The translations under genes were made by a program, and so were the position numbers. Under the pieces are notes generated by a model that saw only the letters and a program-made list of their open reading frames with translations, ran no database searches and was not told the origin of the DNA. A DNA stretch of 59,988 nucleotides, taken from assembly GCF_019459225.1 (NCBI RefSeq), contig NZ_JAIAZY010000026.1:1-59988 (forward strand), written 5' to 3'. This stretch comes from Bacillus sp. IITD106. Its GTDB lineage: Bacteria; Bacillota; Bacilli; Bacillales; Bacillaceae_C. Shown in pieces: positions 45,318-55,000 of this stretch (position 1 is its first letter; every line of letters begins with the position of its first letter).

Positions 45318-46526
45318 TTATTTTTTTATTGCTTGATTGCCATTAAATGAAATACCTGACTTTTCTGCGGTCTGTATTTTTATATTACCTGTCATTTCTT
45401 CGGCGATAAGTTCATCTACTCCTGACCACATATGTGAATAATGTTTTAACGTAATCTCTGGACTGGAATGCCCCATACGCTTCGAGAGAATTAAAACAGA
45501 GATGTTAAATTCATTAATTAGATAAGATGCATGCGAATGTCTAAGCCCTTTAGCTTGAATACGATGAACATTTGCAAGCTTTGCATAACGTTGAATGATT
45601 CTAGCAATTGTCGATTTAATCATTGGCGTTCCGTCATAACTAAAAACGAAATCGTCAATCCCTATTTTTGATTGTCGCTGTTTCCACTCTTTTAAAATTT
45701 GTATCGTATCCTCATCTAAAGAAATGATTCGCTTTCCATCCTCTGTTTTTGTATAAGCTTTTCGTTTCCAATCATTTTTATTTTTTAAATACAAGGAATG
45801 ATGAACTCGAAGCCGTTTGTTTTGGAAATCAACATCTTCCCACCATAAAGCTGTTCCTTCATTCACACGTATCCCAGTCATGAAATACGTCCATAATATT
45901 ACAAAACATAAATGTTCATAAAAATCATCCAAACAAATCACAGAAATAACTTTTTCAAACTCTGTTTTTGTCCAATAAGGAACAACTGCTTTTCCTTTGG
46001 CGATTGCTTTCACCTTTTTAGAAACATTCACTTCTAAATATTGCATATCAACTGCCATATCTAGACTTTTACGAAACATACCAAATACCAAACTAGCATA
46101 TGCCTGGGAATATCCTGCCCCTTTATCAGAAAGTAACCAGGTTCGATAACGTTGGACATCTTCTACAGTTAAAGAACGAAGCTCAATGTTTGAAAAGCGA
46201 TCTCTCATGCTTTCTAAGGTTCGTTTGCGAACGTAAAAAGTACTTTCTTCCACTTCTGTTTCATAAGCTGGAATGTACACAGTGTCCATGAATTGACCAT
46301 ATGTCATGTGATAATTCCCATAACCATTTGCTTTATGGTATTCATTTTTCACCCGTACCAATTCCTTATAAGCTTGTAAAGCAGAAGTAAACTTTTTTCC
46401 TTGTTGATTTGTACGTCCCTTTTTACGAAGCCGCTTTCCAGTAATGCGATCCGTTCCTAACTCCGTTTCATAAAAGTATTGTCCATTGTTATCAATATAG
46501 ACCCCTGCATATTTGGTTTTAGCCAT
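45318..46526 (-). CDS. Tyrosine integrase 2
   Basis: 402 residues. Catalytic R220, K260, K326-x-x-R329 (QAKGLRHSHA, where the first position is Lys instead of His), H353 and Y363. Clearly related to integrase 1 but much diverged. Overlaps its DUF3173 gene by eight bases. Converges on integrase 1 across a 151-base gap. Confidence 0.93.
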   Translation of the reverse strand: MAKTKYAGVYIDNNGQYFYETELGTDRITGKRLRKKGRTNQQGKKFTSALQAYKELVRVKNEYHKANGYGNYHMTYGQFMDTVYIPAYETEVEESTFYVRKRTLESMRDRFSNIELRSLTVEDVQRYRTWLLSDKGAGYSQAYASLVFGMFRKSLDMAVDMQYLEVNVSKKVKAIAKGKAVVPYWTKTEFEKVISVICLDDFYEHLCFVILWTYFMTGIRVNEGTALWWEDVDFQNKRLRVHHSLYLKNKNDWKRKAYTKTEDGKRIISLDEDTIQILKEWKQRQSKIGIDDFVFSYDGTPMIKSTIARIIQRYAKLANVHRIQAKGLRHSHASYLINEFNISVLILSKRMGHSSPEITLKHYSHMWSGVDELIAEEMTGNIKIQTAEKSGISFNGNQAIKK

Positions 46527-46725
46527 GACTGTCTTCCTCCAATTCTAGTTCACAACCTAGAATCGATTCGACTGTCATTTTTGGTACACGCCCTAAGCGT
46601 TTATTATTATAAAATGGATACCCTTTTTGTACCATCATTTGCTTAGCTTGTCTAATAATTCGTATTGAAGTATATTTGGGGTACCCAAGCTGAATTAAAT
46701 CATCTTTTGTAATCAGTTCCTTCAT
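46519..46725 (-). CDS. DUF3173 small protein, module C
   Basis: 68 residues. TKDDLIQLGYPKYTSIRIIR and GYPFYNNKRLGRVPKMTVES match DUF3173 and module B's copy. Strong AAGGAGG upstream. Immediately upstream of integrase 2. Confidence 0.85.
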   Translation of the reverse strand: MKELITKDDLIQLGYPKYTSIRIIRQAKQMMVQKGYPFYNNKRLGRVPKMTVESILGCELELEEDSHG

Positions 46726-46792
46726 TAATATATACCTCCTTTTTCATCAACAGAGGAATACATACTAGAAACAACGATTCACTAATCTATTT

Positions 46793-47137
46793 AAAAATCA
46801 GACGGCTGTTGGTTACAGCTCCACGGGAATTTCACCCCTGCAAGTATTTCTTCCAGCCCCACTCATAGCTTGCGACGCTTTGAACGCTCGAACCATGACG
46901 GTAGGGGAGTATCATTATCTATACTGATGGGTTATCGCCAGCAATCCACCACGATTGCATTAGATTCACAAATTACCGCTCGTTCCTAACGAAAGTCATG
47001 GCGTATGAATCAAGTGGCTCATCATCAGTAGAACGTATCTGATTTTTTGTTTATACTGCACGGCGTTATCTTCCGTGCTTTCTTTGTCAAAGAACAAATA
47101 TATGATGAATGAAAGGGAAAACCTAACCATTCTGTAT
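46793..47137 (-). ncRNA. Candidate structured RNA after orf8 (copy C)
   Basis: Third copy, reverse orientation. The last hairpin is GCTGT-AACCA-ACAGC with one extra loop base; the GCACGG/CCGTGC stem is perfect. CGTT-AGG-AACG replaces CGTT-AGA-AACG: the loop changed, the stem kept. Confidence 0.55.
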
Positions 47138-47392
47138 TCAAATTTTGAAAGCTAAAACAGATTGCATAAGCTTCGCTCGTAAGCGTTCGCGTGTATCTTC
47201 ATCGATGCCCCAATAAGTGTTTCCTTGTTCATCACGGAGCTTACGCATGGATAGGCTTGTCATATAGCTTCCATAATGTAGAACAACTACTTTCATTGCT
47301 TCTGGCTCACCCTTATTTGCAGCTAAAATAATTGGGTACGGCAATAAACCACGCTCGTTGTTTTCAACATTAGAATTAATCACTCCATTCAT
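47138..47392 (-). CDS. Orf8-type helix-turn-helix protein (HTH_16), module C
   Basis: 84 residues from ATG 47392, GGAGG 8 bases upstream. Almost identical to module A (differences near residues 2-10). Overlaps orf7 of the same module. Confidence 0.9.
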   Translation of the reverse strand: MNGVINSNVENNERGLLPYPIILAANKGEPEAMKVVVLHYGSYMTSLSMRKLRDEQGNTYWGIDEDTRERLRAKLMQSVLAFKI

Positions 47393-47813
47393 CTGCATGT
47401 TCCTCCAAAAATCGTTTTAACCTTTTGAAAGAGCTTGTCCGCCTATACTGAACTGTACTACGTGGAATATCGAGTAGTTCAGCTATTTCTACATCTGATT
47501 TGTCAAAAAAGTAGTATAGTAGGACAGTGATACGCTTTTCTTTTGGCAAAGTACGCAGCGCTTCAGCAAGTAATTTCGGAGTGATTTTCTTTCCAGCCAC
47601 TTGAAAACTTTGCCCTTCTTCTCCTTCATATTGCTTATCTAATGTATAGAGCTGATTTTTTTCTTGTGGTGTAAGATCCGAAAATGTCATTTCCTTTGCT
47701 TGTCTCTGCTGCCTTTCGTGGTAAATATTGATTGCTTCATTTTTCAATACTCGTTTACAAAAGGCGTTAAATGCACAGCGAACTTGCCACTCGGTACGAT
47801 CTGGTTCTATCAT
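47376..47813 (-). CDS. Sigma-70-like regulator, Tn916 Orf7 type (module C)
   Basis: 145 residues from ATG 47813, intact, about 95 percent identical by eye to module A (KSDVEIAELLDIPRSTVQYR here). It should control the xis/int region of module C. The leader ORF stops over its ATG. Confidence 0.88.
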   Translation of the reverse strand: MIEPDRTEWQVRCAFNAFCKRVLKNEAINIYHERQQRQAKEMTFSDLTPQEKNQLYTLDKQYEGEEGQSFQVAGKKITPKLLAEALRTLPKEKRITVLLYYFFDKSDVEIAELLDIPRSTVQYRRTSSFKRLKRFLEEHADEWSD

Positions 47814-47866
47814 GCATTTTCTCTCCCTTCGCAACTGCAAAGGAGGGTGATGATTTCCCCTTTCAT
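47810..47866 (-). CDS. Leader ORF of module C (18 codons)
   Basis: MKGEIITLLCSCEGRENA then TGA overlapping the Orf7 ATG by four bases, as in module A. Two codons differ from leader A. Confidence 0.6.
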   Translation of the reverse strand: MKGEIITLLCSCEGRENA

Positions 47867-47932
47867 AACCTTCAACAAGATTTTTTGTGAAATGCCAACT
47901 AATGCTGAAAAAATTTCGAAAATATATAATAG

Positions 47933-47962
47933 AAAAACCCAACTGAACTTAATCCAGTTGGG
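47933..47962 (-). terminator. Attenuator-like hairpin before module C
   Basis: On the minus strand CCCAACTGG pairs with TCAGTTGGG around an 8-base loop and runs into TTTTT. Perfect here and in the same place as in module A. Confidence 0.7.
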
Positions 47963-48103
47963 AATAAACGTAAATATATTGTTTTAGACATTGTTTATAG
48001 CCAAATAATCCCAAAGTAATCCAAAAGATTTCTTGATAAATCAAATGGTATTCTGTCACAAGCTATACGATACGCATCATATTAAAATAGTAAGTTTACA
48101 GAT

Positions 48104-48120
48104 TACCGTTATATACGGTA
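48104..48120. promoter_or_regulatory. 17-base palindrome, possible operator
   Basis: TACCGTTATATACGGTA has perfect 6-base arms. It lies between the upstream end of module C and the mgtE stop, with no gene start nearby. Confidence 0.35.
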
Positions 48121-48163
48121 TATGAGAGACCTTTAAACCAGTTCCGGGAAGGCATAAAATATA

Positions 48164-49147
48164 TCATACAATTTTCGAGATAAACATCGTCGCAATACCG
48201 AAGTATATAAGCAAAGATAGAATATCATTGATCGTCGTAATCAGCGGTCCAGAGGCGACAGCAGGATCAGCTTTACATTTATAAAGAATAAGTGGAATAA
48301 CCGTTCCAGCAAGTGTCCCGATAATTAAAGTAGCCAAGAGCGAAATGCCTACGACAAATCCAAGCATTGAACTTCCTCTCCAAACATAAGCGACAATTGC
48401 AATAATAACGGCACAAGTGAGCCCAATAATGACCCCGACCAATAATTCTCTCCATAAAAGCTTAGTCGCCTTTTTCAGATTAAGTTTTTCTGATACAAGA
48501 CCACGTACAATAACAGCTAGTGATTGTGTACCTGTATTACCTGTCATCCCGGCAATCATCGGCATAAAAAAGGCCAGTGCAACTACCTTCTCTAATGTTT
48601 CTTCAAAACGTTCAATAATTCCACCTGAGATAAGCCCAATAAATAATAAGAGAATAAGCCAGGGGAGTCTTTTACCAGCCGCTATGATTGGACTGGTGTT
48701 AAAATCGATTTCCTTCCCCGAAGCTGTGATCATACCAATATCTTCATCCGCTTCCTGGTGAATAACATCGATAATGTCTTCTACATGAACAATCCCCAGT
48801 AATTCTTTGTCGCTATTCACAACGGGAATAGAAACGAGGTCCTTATCACGAAAAATCTTTGCAGCTTCTTCTTGGTCTAAATCACTTGGAAAATAAATCA
48901 GATCTCTTTTCATTACATTAGAAAGTTTAGACATGTTTGGTGCTTCGAGTAACTCACGTATTGATAACACACCAGTTAATTGTTTACTTGTATTAACAAT
49001 ATAAACATAATGAATATTTTTCTTCCCTTGTACCTGATTTCGTAGATGGCTTATTGCTTGTTCTACCGACTGTGATTCTTTTAAAGAAACATACCCTTGT
49101 TTCATTAATGTACCAGTGGTTTCGATTTCGTATATATTGTGATTCAT
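48164..49147 (-). CDS. mgtE: MgtE-type magnesium transporter, short form
   Basis: 327 residues, shorter than the usual 450 because the N-terminal MgtE_N domain is absent. Two CBS domains (about 15-130, including LGIVHVEDIIDVI) precede five membrane helices with the pore sequence GNTGTQSLAVIVRGL. Passive Mg2+ uptake gated by the CBS domains. No M-box riboswitch fits in the 47-base upstream gap; it may be co-transcribed with the YhgE-like gene. Confidence 0.9.
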   Translation of the reverse strand: MNHNIYEIETTGTLMKQGYVSLKESQSVEQAISHLRNQVQGKKNIHYVYIVNTSKQLTGVLSIRELLEAPNMSKLSNVMKRDLIYFPSDLDQEEAAKIFRDKDLVSIPVVNSDKELLGIVHVEDIIDVIHQEADEDIGMITASGKEIDFNTSPIIAAGKRLPWLILLLFIGLISGGIIERFEETLEKVVALAFFMPMIAGMTGNTGTQSLAVIVRGLVSEKLNLKKATKLLWRELLVGVIIGLTCAVIIAIVAYVWRGSSMLGFVVGISLLATLIIGTLAGTVIPLILYKCKADPAVASGPLITTINDILSLLIYFGIATMFISKIV

Positions 49148-49194
49148 CTTAGGTTCCTCCTACTAAAAATAAACTCTGAAAGGGTAGGGGAAGT

Positions 49195-50403
49195 TTAACT
49201 ATTCACCGTTGCTTTTTGTGTTTTGAATCGATCCCATATAGAAAATAGAATTTGTATGGTAAGAGCAAGCCCTAACAGTACAACAATAATAATGGCCAAA
49301 TGTTTTAAGTCAGAACCAAGATTTCCTCCACCATAAATTAAACTGAAATAGCTGTTTACCCCATACGTTGCAGGTAGTAATTTTCCGAGCTCAAAGTAAA
49401 AAGATGGTAATAATTCACGAGGTACAATAGCCCCCGAACTAACCAATTGAGTCGCAGTTAACGCAATGTTAAAAATCATTCCAGGATTTCCAAATAACAT
49501 CACGAAAAGTTGAGAGATCGCTAAAAAGCTAAAAAGCAATATTGCTTGGAATCCCCATAAAGCCATAAAATTATAATCTAGCTCAATATTAAATAGGTAC
49601 ATGAGACAAACAGTTAATAATGAAATACCAAGAGCGAGTAGAATATTAATAATTTGTCTGCCAAAGAAAAGGGAAAACCGACCATGCTCCTGTTTTAATC
49701 TTCCGTTTGTAATCTGCAAATACTGACTAATTAACATAGCACTAATATAAGATGCCAATACAATTAACAGCGGAACCATGGTAATCGCAAATCCCTCTTT
49801 TTCATTTGTTTTTTCTATATTAGCTTTCAAAGGATTCACTTGCGTATTTTCCTGGACCAAATCTACTACCTGACTCGCTACCTCTTCGATAATTGCTTTC
49901 ATTTCTTCATTTGGAGCTTCTGCTGCTACCATTGGTGGAATATTTTCCGCTATTTGCGCATCTATGGTTTCCCGAACTTGTCGATTGACTTGGCTATTTA
50001 ATGTATTAGCTGCCTTTTCCATCATTTGTTTCGTTAAGGTAGGGGCAGATTGGTTAATAAAATAATCTATTGATACCGTTTCATTGTTTTGTAGTTGTTT
50101 CATCATATTATCTGGAATATGAATAAGCATGTTCACATTTCTCTCATCTAACTCTTGTATTGCTTCCGTGTATTGCTTATATTCTTTTATTTGAAATAAA
50201 TCCCTATCTTTTATTTCCTTTACAATTTCTTCCCCGAGTTCTTGGTCATCATTTACAATGCCAATGGAAAATTGATCTGTTCGATCATACACACCGTCAT
50301 AACCGGTTAACCAGACAACAACAAAAATAAGTTGAAAAGCAATTGCAGCAGCAATGCCTAGCAGCGTTTCTTTTTCTTTAAAAAAATTTTGAAGAACCTT
50401 CAT
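49195..50403 (-). CDS. YhgE/Pip-like ABC-2 family membrane protein
   Basis: 402 residues from ATG 50403 (GGGAGG 7 bases upstream). One N-terminal helix, a large outside region (about 35-205) with SIGIVNDDQELG, and five or six C-terminal helices with PATYGVNSYFSLIYGG. This is the ABC-2/YhgE layout of exporters without a co-encoded ATPase. Preceded by a TetR gene (53 bases), which probably controls it. Confidence 0.82.
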   Translation of the reverse strand: MKVLQNFFKEKETLLGIAAAIAFQLIFVVVWLTGYDGVYDRTDQFSIGIVNDDQELGEEIVKEIKDRDLFQIKEYKQYTEAIQELDERNVNMLIHIPDNMMKQLQNNETVSIDYFINQSAPTLTKQMMEKAANTLNSQVNRQVRETIDAQIAENIPPMVAAEAPNEEMKAIIEEVASQVVDLVQENTQVNPLKANIEKTNEKEGFAITMVPLLIVLASYISAMLISQYLQITNGRLKQEHGRFSLFFGRQIINILLALGISLLTVCLMYLFNIELDYNFMALWGFQAILLFSFLAISQLFVMLFGNPGMIFNIALTATQLVSSGAIVPRELLPSFYFELGKLLPATYGVNSYFSLIYGGGNLGSDLKHLAIIIVVLLGLALTIQILFSIWDRFKTQKATVNS

Positions 50404-50456
50404 TTTTATTCCTCCCATAATAGAAGTAAGTACATACTTTCATATTGTTAAAAAAA

Positions 50457-51032
50457 TTACTGAAGCATTTTTATAAAAGAATTAATATTTTTATCAATAA
50501 AATCATCAATTGATAATTCTTCTGCTTCAGAGTTAATTTTTGTTTTCATTAAAAAATAACCAAAATTAATAAATACAAAGTTAGTTGCGATAACATAAGA
50601 GTCAACTGTGTTCATTTTTCCTTTTTCAATCATTTTAGTAAAATAATCAGTTATAATCTCAGTATATTTTCGGGGGATTCGTTTTAATAATTCGTCCAAA
50701 TCTGCAAACTGTCCTGTTTCTTTTAAACTAAGCAAAATAACTGTTCTCTTTTGCTCCAATAAAGCCTGGTACTCTCTTACTAACATTTTCAGATCTTTTT
50801 CAATGTCCCAAACTACTTTTTCTTGAAAAATTGATTCGATTAAATCAATTAGTGCATACTTCTGTATAATTGCATCAACAATTCCTTTTTTATTACCGAA
50901 AATTCTAAATATAGTAACTTCATTCACGCCGGCTATTTGAGCAAGTTCTCTTGTAGTTGCTCCTTTATATCCCTTTTCATGAACGAGTTCTACCATTGCT
51001 TCCACAATTTTATCTTTTGTTGAAAGCTTCAA
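50457..51032 (-). CDS. TetR-family regulator
   Basis: 191 residues from TTG 51032 with GGAGGGGAGC upstream. GYKGATTRELAQIAGVNEVT and IFRIFGNKKGIVDAII are the helix-turn-helix. It probably represses itself, yhgE and perhaps the hydrolase gene; CTGACCG motifs lie upstream of both. Confidence 0.92.
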   Translation of the reverse strand: MKLSTKDKIVEAMVELVHEKGYKGATTRELAQIAGVNEVTIFRIFGNKKGIVDAIIQKYALIDLIESIFQEKVVWDIEKDLKMLVREYQALLEQKRTVILLSLKETGQFADLDELLKRIPRKYTEIITDYFTKMIEKGKMNTVDSYVIATNFVFINFGYFLMKTKINSEAEELSIDDFIDKNINSFIKMLQ

Positions 51033-51132
51033 ATAGCTCCCCTCCGAACTTATATAAACAATTATTTAATAGCTTAAATTTACTTAGCAAGAAATATATA
51101 ATAAGTCGACTGACCGATGTTATTATGTTCGA

Positions 51133-51881
51133 TTACATAGCATGTATTTTTGTGCTCTTTAAAAATTCCTCAATAGAATTCCAAAACTCTTTTGGTTTTT
51201 CTATCATTGGACTGTGACCACTATTTTCGATAATTTGAATTTGAATCTTTGAATTAAGTTGGGGGACATTTTTCCATGGATTAATCGGAGAAACTTTATC
51301 TTGATCACCCCATAAAAGTAATACTGGGCATTCAATCTTAGTTAAAATAGTTGTAGCATCATATCTATCGGATTCTTTGGCTAATCGAATCATATTTAAA
51401 AAGCTACGTCTATTACTAAAAAATTCAGATAAACCTTCAAGTCGTTGTTCAGAAACGCAACTTGGATCTACAAATAATTGTTTCTTTAAAGCCCGGAACC
51501 ACTCTTTACTTTCTTCTTTATTACTTTTTTTAGGTGGTCCAATCCCAAGATTCATGCTTCCCATTCCTGGTGCCCCACTTGCGATTATTGCTTTTACCTT
51601 TTCAGGAATTAAAGAAGCCAATTCTAATGCAAGTAAGCCTCCCATGGAATTACCTACAATGATTGCTTTAGTATCGATCGATTCATTAAAAAAATTTAAT
51701 AATTGTGCTCGCAAATCACTAATTTTTCCTCCATAAGCAGCGAGTGCCTCCGACTGTTGGATAATAGTATAGTCCGTTTTAGAAAAGTATGAGATTGTAT
51801 TTTCCCATATCCAATCTCCAGCAAATAATCCAGAGATAAATACAATCGGAGTACCATTACCGTCTTTTTAAAAACCTCCAT
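51133..51881 (-). pseudogene. Alpha/beta-hydrolase with a one-base frameshift near its start
   Basis: ATG 51881 with AAGGAGG. Codons 1-6 read MEVFKK, then the frame slips at the T5-A5 run (51860-51872). The next frame continues DGNGTPIVFISGLFAGDWIW, IIVGNSMGGLLALELASLIP (nucleophile Ser), LLLWGDQDKV and NSGHSPMIEKP, a complete hydrolase. Adding one A or T would restore all, so a sequencing error or phase variation is possible. Confidence 0.85.
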
Positions 51882-51906
51882 AAAATATCCTCCTTGCTCA
51901 CGAACA

Positions 51907-51923
51907 TGACTGTCGGTCAGTCA
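51907..51923. promoter_or_regulatory. TetR-type operator before the hydrolase gene
   Basis: TGACTGTCGGTCAGTCA, a 17-base palindrome with 6-base arms, lies 26 bases upstream of the hydrolase ATG. The string CGACTGACCGATG (51108-51120), upstream of the tetR at 51032, shares its half-site. Confidence 0.65.
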
Positions 51924-52184
51924 TTAAGGTAAATTATAACTACTTTAAATAATTAGTCAAGCATTTTTTCAAAAGTAACTTCAGCTTCCTTAATTCCTTA
52001 ATTTCTTTATAACTTTACGATAGCCTTGTGTATACAAAATCTTTGCCCTAAAATAATCTGATTACCCCAAAATTAGTCCTAATGATGGGCCAGAAGAGGA
52101 CTCATTAATACAAGCTTAGTTTCAATATTATTCCTTTTATGATAAACTTCATTAAGATGAAGTTGTGCTTAGGAGGTAAAAAAA

Positions 52185-52769
52185 TTGATAGGTAAGCCAG
52201 AACGTTTTATGGAAATATTAACTGCTGCACGTAGTGTTCTAGCAGAAAAAGGATTTGATGCTACAAAGGTTTCGGAAATAGTGGAGAGAGCCGGTGTTGC
52301 GAAAGGGACATTCTATCTATACTTTCCTTCTAAATTAGATTTGGTTTTTGCTTTAGTTCGAGAAATGCGAGAAAAGATTCTTCTTGAAGCAGAAAAAGTT
52401 ATTGGTTCTCAAAGTAGTAAACAAGAAGAGTTAATTCAAGTTATAAAGGCTGCTTTTAGTGTTATGGAGAATTATAATGATGTTTTTCCAGTCTTCAATG
52501 CAGTCAGTGCTTTTAAAACAGAGCATTGGAAGGCTGAAAAAGAAATTCGGCGACCTTATTATAGTTTTTTAAAAAGTTTAATCGAAAGCGGTCAAAAATC
52601 TGGAGAATTTAGGTCTGACTTGAATACGGAAATGATCTCATCATTAATTGAGGGGATGGTAGAACATGTTGCACATGAATGCTTTGTTTATGATTCGATG
52701 CTTCAAATAGATGATTATATTGATACTATTAATCAGTTATTAAGTAAGTCTCTTTCCAATAATGATTAA
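52185..52769 (+). CDS. TetR-family regulator
   Basis: 194 residues from TTG 52185 with AGGAGG 7 bases upstream. Helix-turn-helix KVSEIVERAGVAKGTFYLYF. No target gene adjoins it on the plus strand; the hydrolase gene is divergent 300 bases to the left, and its palindromic operator could be its site too. Confidence 0.92.
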   Translation: MIGKPERFMEILTAARSVLAEKGFDATKVSEIVERAGVAKGTFYLYFPSKLDLVFALVREMREKILLEAEKVIGSQSSKQEELIQVIKAAFSVMENYNDVFPVFNAVSAFKTEHWKAEKEIRRPYYSFLKSLIESGQKSGEFRSDLNTEMISSLIEGMVEHVAHECFVYDSMLQIDDYIDTINQLLSKSLSNND

Positions 52770-53068
52770 TTATTATTTTTACACTTTTTAACATGCTATA
52801 TAAGTTGGATTAAAGTTTTTCATATAACTGTTGCACATGCTTAAAATCAGTTCCGAAATAAACCGAAATTCTTTCGTTCAACATATATAGAACAAAACCT
52901 ATATTTTCCCACAAAATAGTCAATGTAAAAACACTTGTTTATTTTTATATTGGGATGTAGTACTTCAATTATAATGCCTAACTGTCAGTTTGTTTTTTAA
53001 AAAATATGAGTAATACCTTTGAATCAAATTATTCTGGAATCAACAAATTTTATTAGGAGGATTTTTAC

Positions 53069-53209
53069 GTTAACAGAATTATTTTATTTGATGGAGAATG
53101 TAATTTGTGCGATGAAAGCATACAATTTATTATCAATAAATATCCACACGGTCATTATAAAATAGTTAATCGTCAAAGTGATATTGGTGCGTTCATATTC
53201 ATTAATTAA
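53069..53209 (+). pseudogene. DCC-family (DUF393) thiol-disulfide protein, truncated
   Basis: A 46-codon frame after AGGAGG reads RIILFDGECNLCDESIQFII, containing the DGxCNLC motif of DCC oxidoreductases, and HGHYKIVNRQSDIG. It stops where about 80 more codons would follow. The start codon is GTT, probably a mutated ATG/GTG. The preceding gap 52770-53068 shows nothing else. Confidence 0.75.
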
Positions 53210-53266
53210 CTTGCCTAATTTTTGGCTATTTGAATATTTAAAGGATGATTCATCCCATTTTTCCCA

Positions 53267-53458
53267 CTAATCTGAATCATCTAATTCATTTTGATTCAAC
53301 AGTATTTTCAATCGGTTTGCGGTATAAGTGGACATATGAACGACAACCTCCTCTCCCCGAATAAAAAAGACTGCGCTTCTTCCCTTGAACTCCTTGAACA
53401 GCCCAAGGGCAACAGTCAACCTCTCTCCATATGATGTAACAGTCATATCCATTACCAT
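53267..53458 (-). CDS. Small protein of unknown function
   Basis: 63 residues from ATG 53458 (GGAGG 7 bases upstream); the frame extends to 53503 without support. It reads MVMDMTVTSYGERLTVALGL, GRSAVFFIRGEEVVVHMS and an acidic end. Two beta-strands and helices are likely; no family recognised. Confidence 0.6.
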   Translation of the reverse strand: MVMDMTVTSYGERLTVALGLFKEFKGRSAVFFIRGEEVVVHMSTYTANRLKILLNQNELDDSD

Positions 53459-53788
53459 TATTCTTCCTCCTTCCAATAAAATTTGAGCATGCAACCTAAA
53501 CAAGTAGCTCCCACCCCCAAAAAAAAGACTCCCACTCAGGAAGCCTTTGAAAACACAAAATCCCGTGCAAGAAATTCTTCACAGGACAGCGGGAAAGGGG
53601 TATTGAACCTTATATTAACAATATACCACTTATTTTCCCCATAAAAGTACACTAGCTTTGCAAATAACACCCAAAATATGGTAAATGTTTTCGACGGGAG
53701 TAGCCAGTTAACGGTCGACAGCTTAAAAAAGGCCGCACGAAACTAAGACGCATACGGTTACCAAGTTATTTACTTAGCCGTCGGTCAG
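53459..53788. other. Stretch between the small gene and the IS4 relic
   Basis: No ORF. ACGGGAGTAGCCAG near 53695 resembles CCGAAAGTAGCTGG on the opposite strand near 55243, a possible pair of element ends. CTAAGACGCA...GGTTACC (53744-53763) is mirrored by a similar block at 55032-55053. Confidence 0.4.
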
Positions 53789-55000
53789 TTAGCCTACAAT
53801 CTGTTTAACTGGCTTGTGCTTTTTCGGATACTTCCTCGGCCTTCCCGGTTTTCCTTTTTTGCGCCTTCCTTTAGAGGTTCTTGTTGGGTCGCGGTGAAGA
53901 GCTTTGAGAAACTCTTCCCATGTATCGGACCAATAAATGCGCATTAGCTGCAGTACCTGCCAAACTGTTTTGTCAGTTCCTGTCATGATCTTGATAATCT
54001 CACACAGTGCATAGGCAATTACTGCCAACCATAGCTGACTCCAAACTGCCTCCGGCTTATGGCTGAAGAGCTTGACCAATTTAAGATGTTGCTTGACCCA
54101 TTTGAAAAAGAGTTCGATTTTCCAGCGCATCCGATAGATGTCAGCAACCTGTTCGGACGACAGGTCCCAACGACTGGTCACCACACGATAGGTGTTATTT
54201 TCCTCATCCTGGTACTCTACCAGGAGGAGGACAAATGAACGGTCGTTTTTGAGATCCTTGATTTCCACATCCGCATCTTTCAGGATATGGTTGTCCGGAT
54301 CAACTTCAGGCTCTTTCAACACCTTTGTCCTAGAACCCTTTTTTATTCGGGCCACAAACTTCACATCATCCTGGAGCCACTGCCAGTAGTGGGAATAGTT
54401 GATGTACCCTCTGTCAAACACATAGGTGGCGTCCTTATCAACAACGAGATCAACGGCAACTTCCTGGTCAGATACCGCCGTGGTGGAAGCAATAATCCCT
54501 TGGGGATAACTTGTATCCTCATTCAAGATAGCCAGGCGTAGGTGAATTTTCACCCCGTTCTTATCCTTGGATGAGTAGGCCCATTCCCCAGCTTTTTGAG
54601 GCAGGGTGATTTCACTTGAGTCCACTACGGCAAGCGGACCAATATCCATGACATTCTGCACTCCCCGATGATGGGCGTCAATACAACCGAAAAGACTTAC
54701 GGACAGTTCCTGAAGAAGGCCAATAGGAAGCTTTTCCAGTTTTCGGTACATTGTTGATTCGTGAATGTCTTCCAAGTCAATCAGCTTTTGGAGCTCGTCA
54801 TTGGCTCTAAGGTTCTCCTGTGCATTTCAAAGGGAGAGCCGCTGATGTAGAAAGGCTTCAACAAATATCAGAATAGCTTTGCCGGACAAAAGCTTTTTGG
54901 CACAGTGGTCCAAAAAGGGATGGCGATAATTTTCCAGGTTTAATAGGCGCAAACAGTTTTCAACTACGGTAGAATTGGGTAAAGGTTGTTGAACAACCAT
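53789..55000 (-). pseudogene. IS4-family transposase with a nonsense codon
   Basis: ATG 55000 (TTTAGGAGGG) starts MVVQQPLPNSTVVENCLRLL and continues through LHQRLSL to a TGA at 54829-54827, then NAQENLRANDELQKLIDLED onward to 53789. After the stop the catalytic core is complete: VDSSEITLP (D), VFDRGYIN (D) and YRMRWKIELFFKWVKQHLKL (YREK-type E). One TGG-to-TGA-like change inactivates it, about 61 codons from the start. Confidence 0.85.

Noticed and set aside
49148-49194. M-box magnesium riboswitch before mgtE
   Set aside because: Only 47 bases separate mgtE from the upstream gene, far too short.
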